Positions 53,801 through 62,427 of a DNA stretch of 64,000 nt are shown here, piece by piece. The stretch is from contig CAWBTX010000001.1 in assembly GCA_963791905.1 (NCBI GenBank), forward strand, positions 186,001-250,000, in the 5' to 3' direction. Below the pieces are notes generated by a model. It had not been told where the DNA came from. It searched no databases and saw only the letters and a program-made list of their open reading frames with translations. The stretch is from Gaiellasilicea sp963791905 (GTDB taxonomy: Bacteria > Actinomycetota > Thermoleophilia > Gaiellales > Gaiellaceae). The translations under genes were made by a program, and so were the position numbers. The stretch's first letter is position 1. The number at the start of each line of letters is the position of its first letter.

Positions 53801-54991
53801 CTAGGCGCCGGCGACGCGGAGCGTGTTGTTGAGCGCCGCGGAGACGTCGGGCCCGAATGGGTCCTCGAAGCCGGCCCGCTCGAGCAGGCCGAACAGCTGC
53901 TCCGAGCGGCTCGAAGCGCCCAGCGCGACTTCCTGCGTGATCACCTGACGTAGGACGAGCTGCGCGAGCGACTGCTCCATCGTGACCATGCCGCGGCTGG
54001 TCGAGGTCTGCATGATCGAGTAGATCTGCTCGACCTTGCCCTGTCGGATCAGGTTCCGGACGGCGTCGTCGGGCAGCAGGATCTCGAGGGCGGCCGTGCG
54101 GCCCTGACCGTCGGCCGTCTTCAGCAGCGCCTGGGCGATCACGCCCTGGAGCGAGCCGGCGAGCATGATCCGCACCTGCTCCTGCTGTTCTGCCGGGAAG
54201 ACGTCGATGATGCGGTCGATCGTCCCGGCCGCGCTCTGGGTGTGCAGCGTGCCGAGCACGAGGTGGCCGGTCTCGGCCGCTGTCAGCGCCGTGCCGATCG
54301 TCTCCAGGTCGCGCATCTCGCCGACGAGGATCACGTCCGGGTCCTGGCGGAGCGCGGCGCGAAGGCCCTCGGCGAAGCTCGTGGCGTCGACGCCGATCTC
54401 GCGTTGGTTGACGATGCAGCGCTTGTGCCGATGCACGAACTCGATCGGATCCTCGATGGTGAGGATGTGATCGGCGCGGTGGCGGTTGACCTCGTCGATC
54501 ATCGCCGCGAGCGTCGTGGACTTACCGGACCCCGTCGGGCCGGTGACGAGCACCAGTCCACGCGGCTGCATTGCGAGCTCAGCAAGCGCGGCCGGCAGGC
54601 CGAGCTCCTCGAGCGTCTTCAGCTCCTCGGGGATGACACGGAAGGCGGCGCCGAGCGACTCGCGCTGGAAGTAGACGTTGACACGGAAGCGGGCGAGTCC
54701 GGGCACCGAGTGGGACGTGTCGATCTGGCGCTTGATCTCGAGCTGCTTCTGCTGCTCCGTGTTGAGGACGCGGTAGAGCAGCTGCTGGGTGTCCTCGCGC
54801 GTGAGGGGCGGCATCCCGTCGAGCCGCTCCAGCTCGCCCCGCACGCGCACGGCGGGGGGCGTTCCGACGGTGAGGTGAAGGTCTGAAGCGCCCCTCGCGA
54901 CCATCAGGCCGAGCAGGTCGTCGACGGAGCGCGCGGCCGGCGCTGGTGCTGGGGCCGCAGGGGAATGAGGAGGAGCCGCCGTGCCGTCCAC
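53801..54991 (-). CDS. pilT: Type IV pilus retraction ATPase PilT
   Basis: Hexameric secretion-type ATPase that powers retraction. The 396-residue protein has PilT landmarks: Walker A GPTGSGKSTTLAAMIDEVN, Asp box ILTIEDPIEFVH, Walker B and AIRNL-type C-terminal retraction motif (PDDAVRNLIRQGKVEQI; FEDPFGPDVSAALNNTLR differs). An Ala/Pro-rich head precedes the PAS-like N-domain. Start is GTG 54,991, 7 nt after a sigma-28-type promoter. First gene of the unit continuing into pilM-N-O. Confidence 0.95.
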   Translation of the reverse strand: MDGTAAPPHSPAAPAPAPAARSVDDLLGLMVARGASDLHLTVGTPPAVRVRGELERLDGMPPLTREDTQQLLYRVLNTEQQKQLEIKRQIDTSHSVPGLARFRVNVYFQRESLGAAFRVIPEELKTLEELGLPAALAELAMQPRGLVLVTGPTGSGKSTTLAAMIDEVNRHRADHILTIEDPIEFVHRHKRCIVNQREIGVDATSFAEGLRAALRQDPDVILVGEMRDLETIGTALTAAETGHLVLGTLHTQSAAGTIDRIIDVFPAEQQEQVRIMLAGSLQGVIAQALLKTADGQGRTAALEILLPDDAVRNLIRQGKVEQIYSIMQTSTSRGMVTMEQSLAQLVLRQVITQEVALGASSRSEQLFGLLERAGFEDPFGPDVSAALNNTLRVAGA

Positions 54992-54998
54992 GCTCGGG

Positions 54999-55026
54999 CT
55001 ATCGGCAGCCGCTCGGGGGAACTTAA
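54999..55026 (-). promoter_or_regulatory. Sigma-28-type promoter of pilT-pilMNO
   Basis: Minus strand: TTAAG (55,022-55,026), 15 nt, GCCGATAG (54,999-55,006), then 7 nt to GTG 54,991. The extended -35 TTAAGTTC also resembles the classical TAAAGTTT (6 of 8). This is the best -35 match of the set. Confidence 0.78.
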
Positions 55027-55200
55027 GCGAGGGATCGACGGGGCTCCGATGGGTGGCGTCGAGGGCCGATATCCCCCGCGGTGAGGGATGCCGCGGGTGA
55101 ATCGTTCACTCAATCGGGGGGTCAACTCGGGGACGCCGATACCCGATGTCGGACGGGCCACCGCAGTACCCCGACGTTCCCTCGTCCAAGGAGACTCACA

Positions 55201-55659
55201 ATGCTTTCAGCGCTACAGCGGCGCATGAGCGCTAGGAGCGAGAAGGGCTTCACCCTGATCGAGCTCCTGGTCGTCATCATCATCATCGGCATCCTGCTCG
55301 CGATCGCCGTGCCGTCCTACCTCGGCTTCCGCGACCGGGCGACGAAGTCGGCCAACCAGGCCAACATCCGTGCCGCGATCCCGTCCGTCGAGACCTACTC
55401 GGCCGACAACAACGGCACCACCACCGACTCCGACACCGTCGACACGACGACCGGCTACCAGGGCATGACCCTCGGCGAGCTCGACGACATCGACGCCGGT
55501 ATCGCGCCTGGCCTCCGCGTCACCGTCCCCGCCGGCGCGGCCGGCCAGACGCAGTACTGCATCGAGTACGGCGCCAACGGGACCACCTTCGAATACAAGT
55601 ACTCGATCGGGCTCGCCGCCCCTGCGGTCAACGGCCAGATCGTCCAGGCCTCCTGCTGA
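55201..55659 (+). CDS. pilA: Major type IV pilin PilA, copy 1
   Basis: A 152-residue prepilin: short basic leader MLSALQRRMSARSEKG, cleavage G|FTLIELL with Glu5, and the helix LLVVIIIIGILLAIAVPSYL. The globular domain ends with two cysteines (TQYCIEYGANG and QASC) that can form the D-region disulphide. AAGGAGAC lies 8 nt before ATG. The ~200-bp upstream gap has two GCCGATA-like boxes but no -35 at the right spacing. It is nearly identical to copy 2, 560 bp downstream. Confidence 0.95.
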   Translation: MLSALQRRMSARSEKGFTLIELLVVIIIIGILLAIAVPSYLGFRDRATKSANQANIRAAIPSVETYSADNNGTTTDSDTVDTTTGYQGMTLGELDDIDAGIAPGLRVTVPAGAAGQTQYCIEYGANGTTFEYKYSIGLAAPAVNGQIVQASC

Positions 55660-55692
55660 TCCGGAGAGCCGCTCTGCTCGGAACGACCACCA

Positions 55693-55718
55693 CTGAGGCG
55701 CGGGAGACCGCGCCTCGG
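55693..55718 (+). terminator. Hairpin between the two pilin genes
   Basis: A stem of 9 perfect pairs (GAGGCGCGG with CCGCGCCTC), extendable by a T-G and a C-G pair, carries a GAGA tetraloop, 36 nt after pilA copy 1. No T-run follows. It may be a partial terminator or an mRNA-stabilising 3' end that raises the level of copy 1 relative to copy 2. Confidence 0.55.
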
Positions 55719-55760
55719 TGCATCACCCACACCCCGCCACCACCGAAGGAGAAAACAACC

Positions 55761-56220
55761 GTGCTGACCGCACTCCAGCGCCGCCTCGACGCCAGAAGCG
55801 AGAAGGGCTTCACCCTGATCGAGCTTCTGGTCGTCATCATCATCATCGGCATCCTGCTCGCGATCGCCGTGCCGTCCTACCTCGGCTTCCGCGACCGGGC
55901 GACGAAGTCGGCCAACCAGGCCAACATCCGTGCCGCGATCCCGTCCGTCGAGACCTACTCGGCCGACAACAACGGCACCACCACCGACTCCGACACCGTC
56001 GACACCACCACGGGTTACCAGGGCATGATCCTGGCGGAGCTTCAAGAGATCGACGCCGGTATCGCGCCTGGTCTCCGCATCTCCGTCCCCGCCGGTGCGG
56101 CCGGCCAGACGCAGTACTGCATCGAGTACGGCGCCAACGGCTCGCACGTTCGAGTACAAGTACTCGATCGGACTTGCGGCTCCCGCAGTCAACGGCCAGA
56201 TCGTCCAGGGCACCTGCTAA
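55761..56220 (+). CDS. pilA: Major type IV pilin PilA, copy 2 (frameshifted as read)
   Basis: Starts GTG 55,761 (leader MLTALQRRLDARSEKG), then the same G|FTLIELL signal and helix. The body differs from copy 1 at a few positions (QGMILAELQEIDAGIAPGLR versus QGMTLGELDDIDAGIAPGLR). An extra base in GGCTCGCACG (~56,144) breaks the frame; without it the end reads YKYSIGLAAPAVNGQIVQGT-C, the expected pilin tail ending at TAA 56,220. GGAG lies 9-12 nt before GTG. Intact apart from that base, so an error is likely. Confidence 0.9.
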
Positions 56221-56235
56221 TCGGATGACCTGTCC

Positions 56236-56274
56236 GGAGCAAGGGCGGCTGCGTCTCGCGGCCGCCCTTGCTCC
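56236..56274 (+). terminator. Terminator after pilA copy 2
   Basis: A perfect 14-bp stem (56,236-56,249 with 56,261-56,274) with an 11-nt loop follows the pilin stop by 15 nt. There is no long T-tract. It separates pilin transcription from the promoter at 56,275, which begins at the next base. Confidence 0.75.
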
Positions 56275-56302
56275 TTGAGAACCCCCTCACCACAGCCGAT
56301 AG
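56275..56302 (+). promoter_or_regulatory. Sigma-28-type promoter of the 56,311 gene
   Basis: Plus strand: TTGAG (56,275-56,279), 15 nt, GCCGATAG (56,295-56,302), then 8 nt to ATG 56,311. It abuts the pilin terminator. No Shine-Dalgarno fits between promoter and start. Confidence 0.72.
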
Positions 56303-56310
56303 ACACTGCG

Positions 56311-56892
56311 ATGGAGAAGGTCAGCCAGCCCGTTCGGATCTTCGCGCTCGTGGCCGCCCTCGCGGCGGTCGGCGGGGCGCTCTTCATGTTCACGCAGGGC
56401 CGCGGTGCAACCGAGACGGCGCCGATCCCGGTGCCCCGGCCGACGCCGCCGGCGAAGCCGTCGCAGGTGTCCGTCCCCGCGACGCCGAGCTCGGCGTCCA
56501 AGCCTGCGAAGGCGGTCAACGCCGCGAAGCCGGCAAAGCCTGCGCCGACGCCTGCCGTCAAGCCCGCGCTGCCGCCGAGCGGCTTCCCGGTCGCGGTCGA
56601 CAAGGCGTTCGCCAAGCACGAGGTCATCGTCGTCTCGCTCGTCGTCCCGGGCGCGCGTGTGGACGAGCTCGCCGCCGCCGAGGCGCGCGAGGGCGCGAAG
56701 GCCGGCGGTGTCGGCTTCCTCGCGCTCAACGTCCTGAACGAAGACGTGGCCCATGCGCTGCTTACGAAGCTCGAGGGCGCCGAGGATCCTTCGCTCCTGG
56801 TCGTGCGGCGTCCGGGCGAGGTCGTCCTCCAGCTTCAGGGTTTCGTCGACCGCCAGACGGTCGCCCAGGCTGCGGCAAACGCCTCGTCGTGA
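56311..56892 (+). CDS. Pilus-locus membrane-anchored protein with thioredoxin-like pattern
   Basis: 193 residues from ATG 56,311. One membrane helix (VRIFALVAALAAVGGALFMF) is followed by a ~60-residue Pro/Ala/Lys linker and a compact domain (FPVAVDKAFAKHEVIVVSLV, FLALNVLNEDVAHALLTKLE, LLVVRRPGEVVLQLQGFVDR). That domain has a thioredoxin-like beta-alpha-beta order but no CxxC pair. Role unknown; location and promoter tie it to pilus biogenesis. It overlaps the next gene by 4 nt. Confidence 0.75.
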   Translation: MEKVSQPVRIFALVAALAAVGGALFMFTQGRGATETAPIPVPRPTPPAKPSQVSVPATPSSASKPAKAVNAAKPAKPAPTPAVKPALPPSGFPVAVDKAFAKHEVIVVSLVVPGARVDELAAAEAREGAKAGGVGFLALNVLNEDVAHALLTKLEGAEDPSLLVVRRPGEVVLQLQGFVDRQTVAQAAANASS

Positions 56893-57155
56893 GCACGTCG
56901 GAGAGCGGCCCGCGCGAGCTGTTCGTCCGGCACGCGCGTAGGGACGGCCGCTCCGTCGCGTTCCTCCGCGCCGTCGACTACGGCGACTCCTGTGTCGTCG
57001 AGGCCGAGGTCTACCCCACCCGCAACGGCAACGTCGAGTCCGAGGCCCTCCACCCCGGCCCGTACACGTTCCCGGACGCGCAGCAGGCGACGAGCTTCGT
57101 CACCGAGGCGGTCGAGGCGCTGATGATCCTCGGCTGCGACGTGCAGGCCCAGTAG
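56889..57155 (+). CDS. Small cytoplasmic protein of unknown function in the pilus locus
   Basis: An 88-residue protein from GTG 56,889 (STSESGPRELFVRHARRDGR), coupled by GTGA to the 56,311 gene. It has no signal or membrane segment and shows alternating beta and helix patterns ending TEAVEALMILGCDV. No family is recognised. It ends 20 nt from the convergent pilB stop. Confidence 0.65.
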   Translation: MSTSESGPRELFVRHARRDGRSVAFLRAVDYGDSCVVEAEVYPTRNGNVESEALHPGPYTFPDAQQATSFVTEAVEALMILGCDVQAQ

Positions 57156-57174
57156 CGCAGCGCAGAGCGCTGCG

Positions 57175-58973
57175 CTAGACGAGGACGCGGGCGAGCTCTT
57201 CGACCGACGTGAGGCCGGCGGCGACCTTCGCCAGGCCGTCGTCCCAGAGGGAGCGCATGCCGGCCTCGATCGCGGCCCGCTCGACCTCCTCGCGGCTCGC
57301 CCGGGCGACCGCGAGCTGCGCGATCGTCTCGTTCATCGTCAGCAGCTGGTAGACGCCGACGCGGCCCTTGTAGCCCGTCTGGCCGCAACGCGGGCAGCCG
57401 CGCTTGCGGTGGAAGGCCATGCCGTCCGAGGCGAGGGCCACCTCGGCCGACACCCGCGACGAGAGCAGCTCCTCCGTGGACGGCTGATACATCTCGCAGC
57501 AGTGCGCACAGAGCTTGCGCGCGAGCCGCTGCGCGAGCACGCCGGTCACGGCGGCGCCGGTGAGGAAGGGCTCGACGCCCATCTCGTTCAGGCGAGTGAT
57601 CGCGCCCGGGGCGTCGTTCGTGTGCAGGGTCGAGAGCACGAAGTGGCCCGTGAGCGCCGCCTCGATCGAGATCTTGGCGGTCTCGCCGTCACGGATCTCG
57701 CCCACCATCACCACGTCCGGGTCGGAACGGAGGATCGAGCGGAGCGCCGAGGCGAACGTGAGCCCGGCGCGGTTGTTGATCTGCACCTGGTTGACGCCGG
57801 CGAGCCGGTACTCGACCGGATCCTCGACCGTGATGATGTTCACCTCGGGCCTGTTGATCGTGCTCAGGCCGGCGTAGAGCGTGGTCGACTTACCCGAGCC
57901 GGTCGGCCCCGTCACGAGCAGCGCGCCGGTCGGGCGCTTGAGGATCTCGGCGATCTTGTCGCGCATCTCGTCGGCGAGGCCGAGCTCCTCGAGCGTCGGC
58001 GCGCGCCGCGACTTGTCGAGGAGGCGCATGACCACCTTCTCGCCGTCGACGGTCGGCAGCGTCGCGACGCGGATGTCGAGCATCCGGCCGGCAGCCTGCG
58101 CATTCAGCGAGATGCGGCCGTCCTGCGGCTTGCGGCGCTCGGCGATGTCGAGCTTCGCGAGCACCTTGAGACGCGTGGTCACGCCCGGCGTCATCCGCTT
58201 CGGGATGCGCTGCACCTCCTGCAGCACGCCGTCCACGCGGAAGCGGACGACGAGCGCGTCCTCCTGCGGCTCGAAGTGAACGTCGGATGCGCCGTCCTCG
58301 GCCGCCTGGAAGATGACGGAGTTGACGAGCCGGACGAGCGGCGCGTCCGAGATGCCGTCCTCGGCCTCGAGATCGTCGCCTCCCGCCTCGTCCTCGTCCT
58401 CGAGCTCGTCCTGTGCCTCCTCGAGCACCGCGCGCGCGCCGAACGCCTCGGCGGCCCGAACCATGCGCTTGATCTCGGCCAGTACGTCGTCGCGCGAGGC
58501 GACGCCGACGTCGATCGGGTAGCGCGTCGCGAGCCTGAGCTCGTCGATGCCGTGGATGTTGCCTGGGTCGGCAATGGCGATCCTGAGCGTGCCGTTGTCG
58601 AGCGCGTACGGAATCGCGACGACGCGCTCGAGCACGTGCAGCGGCACCGCCTGCGAGGCCTCCTTGTCGACTCCGGCGAGCGCGAGATCCACGAGCGGTA
58701 CCTGGTAGCGAACGGCGAGTGTTCGGGCGATCCCCTCGCCGGAGGCGACGCCCTCGTCGACCATCGCCTGCGTGATCGAGCCCTGCGCGGCTCGGCTACG
58801 GACGAGTGCGAGCTTGTCGGCCGCGACGAGCCCGTCGCCGCCAGCAGGTCGACGACGAGCTCCGTCACGACGTTCAACGACATGCTGGACTGGAATGGCT
58901 GAACGTCCGGGGCGGCCACCTCAGCCCCGGCCTTGCCGGGCGTGCGCAGAGTTGACGGATGCTCGGTGGCCAT
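57175..58973 (-). CDS. pilB: Type IV pilus assembly ATPase PilB (frameshifted as read)
   Basis: PilB powers pilus extension. The first 45 residues (MATEHPSTLRTPGKAGAEVA to ELVVDLLA) are in one frame, and after one missing G near 58,843 the rest (LVAADKLALVRSRAAQGSIT onward) is in another. Landmarks: MSHA-E-type N-domain, Walker A GPTGSGKSTTLYAGLSTIN, Asp box IITVEDPVEYRL, and the tetracysteine zinc site CAHCC...CPRCGQTGYKGR. ATG 58,973 lies 14 nt after its sigma-28-type promoter. Total about 600 residues. Confidence 0.92.
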
Positions 58974-58987
58974 ATCCCTCGATCGAG

Positions 58988-59015
58988 TTATCGGCAGCGC
59001 TCAGACGGGCCTTGA
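58988..59015 (-). promoter_or_regulatory. Sigma-28-type promoter of pilB
   Basis: Minus strand: TCAAG (59,011-59,015), 15 nt, GCCGATAA (58,988-58,995), a perfect consensus -10, then 14 nt to ATG. It lies between pilD and pilB, so pilB has its own start point even if pilD reads through. Confidence 0.8.
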
Positions 59016-59028
59016 GCGCGCCCGGCTC

Positions 59029-59775
59029 CTACAGCAGGTCGAGGTACGCCTCGAGCAGGCGATCGCCCACGAACAGGGCGACCAGCCCGCCGAACGCCAG
59101 GAACGGGCCGAACGGGATCCCCATCTTGCGGGCGGCCTTCCCGTGGCGTGCGAGCAGGACGATCGAGGGGACGAGCGCGGCGATCATCCCGACCATCAGG
59201 GCGACCGGGACGGTCCGGCCGAGCATCGCCCCGAGCAGGAGCGCGAACTTGACGTCGCCCATGCCCATCCCGGCCGGGTAGGCGACCGCGGCGATGAAGA
59301 GGAAGAAGCACGCGCCGAGCGCGCCGAGCAACCACTCCGGGCTCGGCTCGAGCACGGTCTGCGCCACGAGCACGATCGCCGCGGCGGGCAGGACGATCAC
59401 GTTCGGGATGATCCGATGCGCCAGGTCGATCGCCGAGACGGTGACGAGCACGGCGCAGAAGAACGACGCCACGAACGCCTCGGCCGTGAGCCCGAACGCG
59501 AAGAAGCAGGCCGTGATCAGCACCGCCGTGACGAGCTCCACCGCCGGGTAGACGAGGCCGATCCTCGTCCCGCAGCCGGCGCAGCGACCGCGCAGCACGA
59601 GATAGGAGACGACCGGGATGTTCTCGTGCCACGAGAGCTCGCGCCCGCAGCTCATGCACGCCGACCCCGGGCTGACGATCGACCGCTGCAGCGGCACGCG
59701 CGCGGCAACGACGTTCAGGAAGCTGCCGAGCGCGAGGCCCGGGACGAAGGTGACGGCGGCGAGGGAGAGGCTCAT
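59029..59775 (-). CDS. pilD: Prepilin peptidase and N-methyltransferase
   Basis: Cleaves and methylates prepilins in the inner membrane. The 248-residue protein has the N-terminal membrane start (LSLAAVTFVPGLALGSFLNV), the CxxC...CxxC zinc pair (CMSCGRELSW, CAGCGTRIG) of the methyltransferase form, and the catalytic GxGD motif MGMGDVKFALLLGAML. It precedes pilB with a promoter in between. The gap upstream (15 bp) links it to the minor-pilin gene. Confidence 0.95.
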   Translation of the reverse strand: MSLSLAAVTFVPGLALGSFLNVVAARVPLQRSIVSPGSACMSCGRELSWHENIPVVSYLVLRGRCAGCGTRIGLVYPAVELVTAVLITACFFAFGLTAEAFVASFFCAVLVTVSAIDLAHRIIPNVIVLPAAAIVLVAQTVLEPSPEWLLGALGACFFLFIAAVAYPAGMGMGDVKFALLLGAMLGRTVPVALMVGMIAALVPSIVLLARHGKAARKMGIPFGPFLAFGGLVALFVGDRLLEAYLDLL

Positions 59776-59790
59776 GTGGCTACTCGGGCA

Positions 59791-61859
59791 TCAGCCGGTC
59801 TGGGAGCCCAGCTTGAGCTCGTAGGTCGCCGCGTTGTTCGGGTTGAGGTAGATCTGGCCGTCGACGAGCGAGCCGAGCGGCGGGAAGGCCGAGAACGTCG
59901 GGAAGTACCCGGCCTCCGCGCCGTCGTCGATCTGGATCTGGTTGCAGATGACCGGCCCGCTCAGCTTGAAGAACTCGTGCACCTGGCAGTTGCCGACGCG
60001 CGTAGACGATCCCCTGGAGCGCGCCAGGCGCCGCCGGGTCGTCTCCCTGGCTGGAGTTCGAGCCCTGGGTCGAGTGGTCGAACTCGGCGTTCTCCTGCAG
60101 CGGGCAGCAGGGCTGGCTCGTCGACATGTTGCCGGCGAGGATCGTGAGCAGGTTCTGCGAGGGGTTCCAGTCCGCCATCGTCGTCGGGCTCGCCGCGCAG
60201 TTGGTCATGCCGCTGCCCCCGGCGCAGACGCGCTCGTCGAACTCGATGTCGTCGCTCGCGTAGATGATCCCGCGGCCCTGGTAGTGCACGATCTGGCCGT
60301 TGTCGTCGAAGCGCATGTCGCCGTCGATGTAGATCGTCCCGAAGATCGTGAGCACGTGGGTCGTGTGGTTCCACGAGATCTCGCCCACGAGCACGCCGTT
60401 CTCCTTCACCTGGCACGTGTAGCTCTGGTTCATCGGCGTGATCTCGGCCGAGCCGCCGACGCTGTTGTTCGGTGCGCTGGTGGTGCCGGCATCGTTGTCG
60501 AACGAGTTCGGGAAGGTGTTGCCCGCCTCGGTGCAAAAGTGCTTGGGGCCGGGCTTGGCGTTCTTCCACCACCAGGCGAGATCAACCTGCGGCTTGACGA
60601 GCGGCGACGGCGCACCCGCGATCGTCGTCGCGTAGACGCGGTCGGCATTCGTGCACGGCTTGTGGGCGGTGTTGGCGTTGAGCGTGCAGTAGTCGGCGAT
60701 GTCGGCGCGCACGATCGGGCTCGCAGCGCTGCCGATCGCAGCCGTCGGATCGGACGAGTAGGTGACCCGGATGCGGATCCGGTCGATCTCGGCCGTCCGC
60801 GCCGAGGCGTTGTCGTTGTCTGCCCGCATGCGCAGGCCGAAGTTCGCCGAGTTGACCTCGGCCACGGTCCAGGTCGTGCCCCAGAGGTCGTCGGGGTCGC
60901 CGTACGCCTCGGTCTCGTCGCTCGTCGACGTCGTCCAGTAGTCGCCGGTGTCGGCGTGGTCGGAGCCCACGGAGGCGCCGGCGGTCTTCATGAGGTAGAC
61001 GTCCTCGTCGTCGATCGAGCTGCTGTTGCTCGCTCGGCGCTCGACCTCGACCTCGACCCCGAGGATGACCGCGCCGGTCGGGATCGTGAAGCCGAAGCCG
61101 CGGGTCTCCTGCCACGGGCTCTGGCTGTTGCCGTTGACGGACTGGCTCGCTCGCACGTTGTCGCTGACGTAGACGTTGGCGGAGTCCGTGCCCCAACCGC
61201 TGTTGTGCGCCGAGCCGACGCGCCAGCCGGTGTCGATCGGTGGGCCGGTGACGAAGAGGTCGTCGCCGACGCCGGCCGTTGTCGCCGCGCCGGTCGTGTT
61301 GACGGCGACGTTGCCGCCGTTCACGAGACACATGTCGCCGCGGGAGGCCACGGCGCCTGGGATCGTGACCGTGTCGATCGTGAAGCACGTGCCCGCGTCG
61401 TCGTGGATGAAGCGGCTCCACTCGGGGACGGTCGCGCCTGCGGCGATGCCGAGCACCGTCGCCTGCTTCGTGATCGTCTTCGTGACCGGCGCGCCGCCGG
61501 TCGGGTTCTGCAGCGAGCCGACCGAGGTCAGCGTCCAGCCGTAGGTGGTCGTGTTGTACGTCCCCCAGACGGTCGCCGAGCCGTTCTCCATCGGGTAGTA
61601 GAGGCCGGCGGCCGGCGGGGTCGGAAGGATCGACTGCGTATTCGGGTTGTTGCCCGGCTTGGCGAGGATGGCGAGGGCGTTCGCGATCCCGGCCTCGGCC
61701 ATCGCCTCCGCGCTCAGGGCGGTCTTGCTCAGGTTGGCGGTGCGGCCGCTCGAGCTCGTCGTCGTGATCGTCGTGACGAGGATCGCGCTCGTCGCAACGA
61801 GGACGAGCAGCGCGAGCGGAAGTGCGAACCCGCTCTGGGAACGAATGCGCCGCAGCATC
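59791..61859 (-). CDS. Large PilX-like minor pilin or adhesin (frameshifted as read)
   Basis: A prepilin-like protein of about 690 residues from ATG 61,859. Short leader, then SGFALPLALLVLVATSAILV as the membrane helix; the leader lacks Glu5 (F-A-L-P-L), as in PilX-type proteins. The long Thr/Ser/Asn-rich exported body has cysteine pairs (CTLNANTAHKPC, CAGGSGMTNC, QPCCPLQ). One missing base near 59,998 separates VYAR from VGNCQVHEFFKLSGPVICNQ; with it the protein ends KLGSQTG. Likely tip or surface component of the pilus; adhesion is a guess. Confidence 0.85.
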
Positions 61860-61863
61860 GTCC

Positions 61864-62427
61864 TCAGCTCCGCGTGCTGTTCCGCAGCACGACATCGTCC
61901 TGAAGCTTGAACACACGCTCCGCGCTTCCTGGAGTCAGGTTGAGCGAGAGCGTGACGCCGAGCTTCGCCAGGCTCGTCTGCGACGGCGCGTAGTAGGTAA
62001 ACGCGTTGCCGACGGTCAGGTAGTCCGCGATCCGGGTGCCGGTACCGCTGCACGCCGAGCCGACGTAGCGCCAGAGCCCGTACCGGTTCGTCCCGTTCGC
62101 GACGGTGCACCACGTGATGCTCGTGCTGCCGCCCGCCGTCGGGCAGGCGCTCGGCATCGTCAGCGTCGCGCGGGCGGGCGGGCCGGCTGCCGTCACCGCG
62201 GCGCTCGCGCAGTGGATCTCGCGGCGCATCCTGGTGAAGGCCACGTGGGCCTCAGTCTGGGCTTGGAAACGTCGGTTCATGTCGACCTCTGCTTTGGTGG
62301 TTACGACCAAGAGTCCGGTGAAGCCGCTCATCACCGTGAGGAGGATTCCCATCGAGGTGACGAGCTCGGGGAGGGTGAAGCCGCTCTCGTTTCGGACGAG
62401 CGCACGCCAGCGCCGACGGAGCGTCAA
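61864..62427 (-). CDS. PilW-like minor pilin
   Basis: A prepilin of 187 residues from TTG 62,427 (TLRRRWRALVRNESG|FTLPEL), with Glu5 and the helix LVTSMGILLTVMSGFTGLLV. The globular part has two Cys pairs around ACPTAGGSTSITWCTVANGT. The TTG overlaps the upstream stop (TTGA). A longer frame runs into the PASTA gene but is non-coding. It pairs with the PilX-like gene 4 nt downstream, as in minor-pilin operons. Confidence 0.85.
   Translation of the reverse strand: MTLRRRWRALVRNESGFTLPELVTSMGILLTVMSGFTGLLVVTTKAEVDMNRRFQAQTEAHVAFTRMRREIHCASAAVTAAGPPARATLTMPSACPTAGGSTSITWCTVANGTNRYGLWRYVGSACSGTGTRIADYLTVGNAFTYYAPSQTSLAKLGVTLSLNLTPGSAERVFKLQDDVVLRNSTRS

Noticed and set aside
55065..55142. GCCGATAT and GCCGATAC boxes upstream of pilA copy 1
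   Set aside because: No T-Y-A-A-G box lies 15 nt upstream of either, and the start codon is 58-128 nt away, unlike the five accepted promoters.
55027..55200. Possible cyclic-di-GMP riboswitch in the pilA leader
   Set aside because: The long leader invited a search, but the conserved GEMM core was not found by eye.
59942..61903. A 653-codon plus-strand frame opposite the PilX-like gene
   Set aside because: Shadow of the Thr/Asp-rich minus-strand gene; no start signals, domains or promoter of its own.
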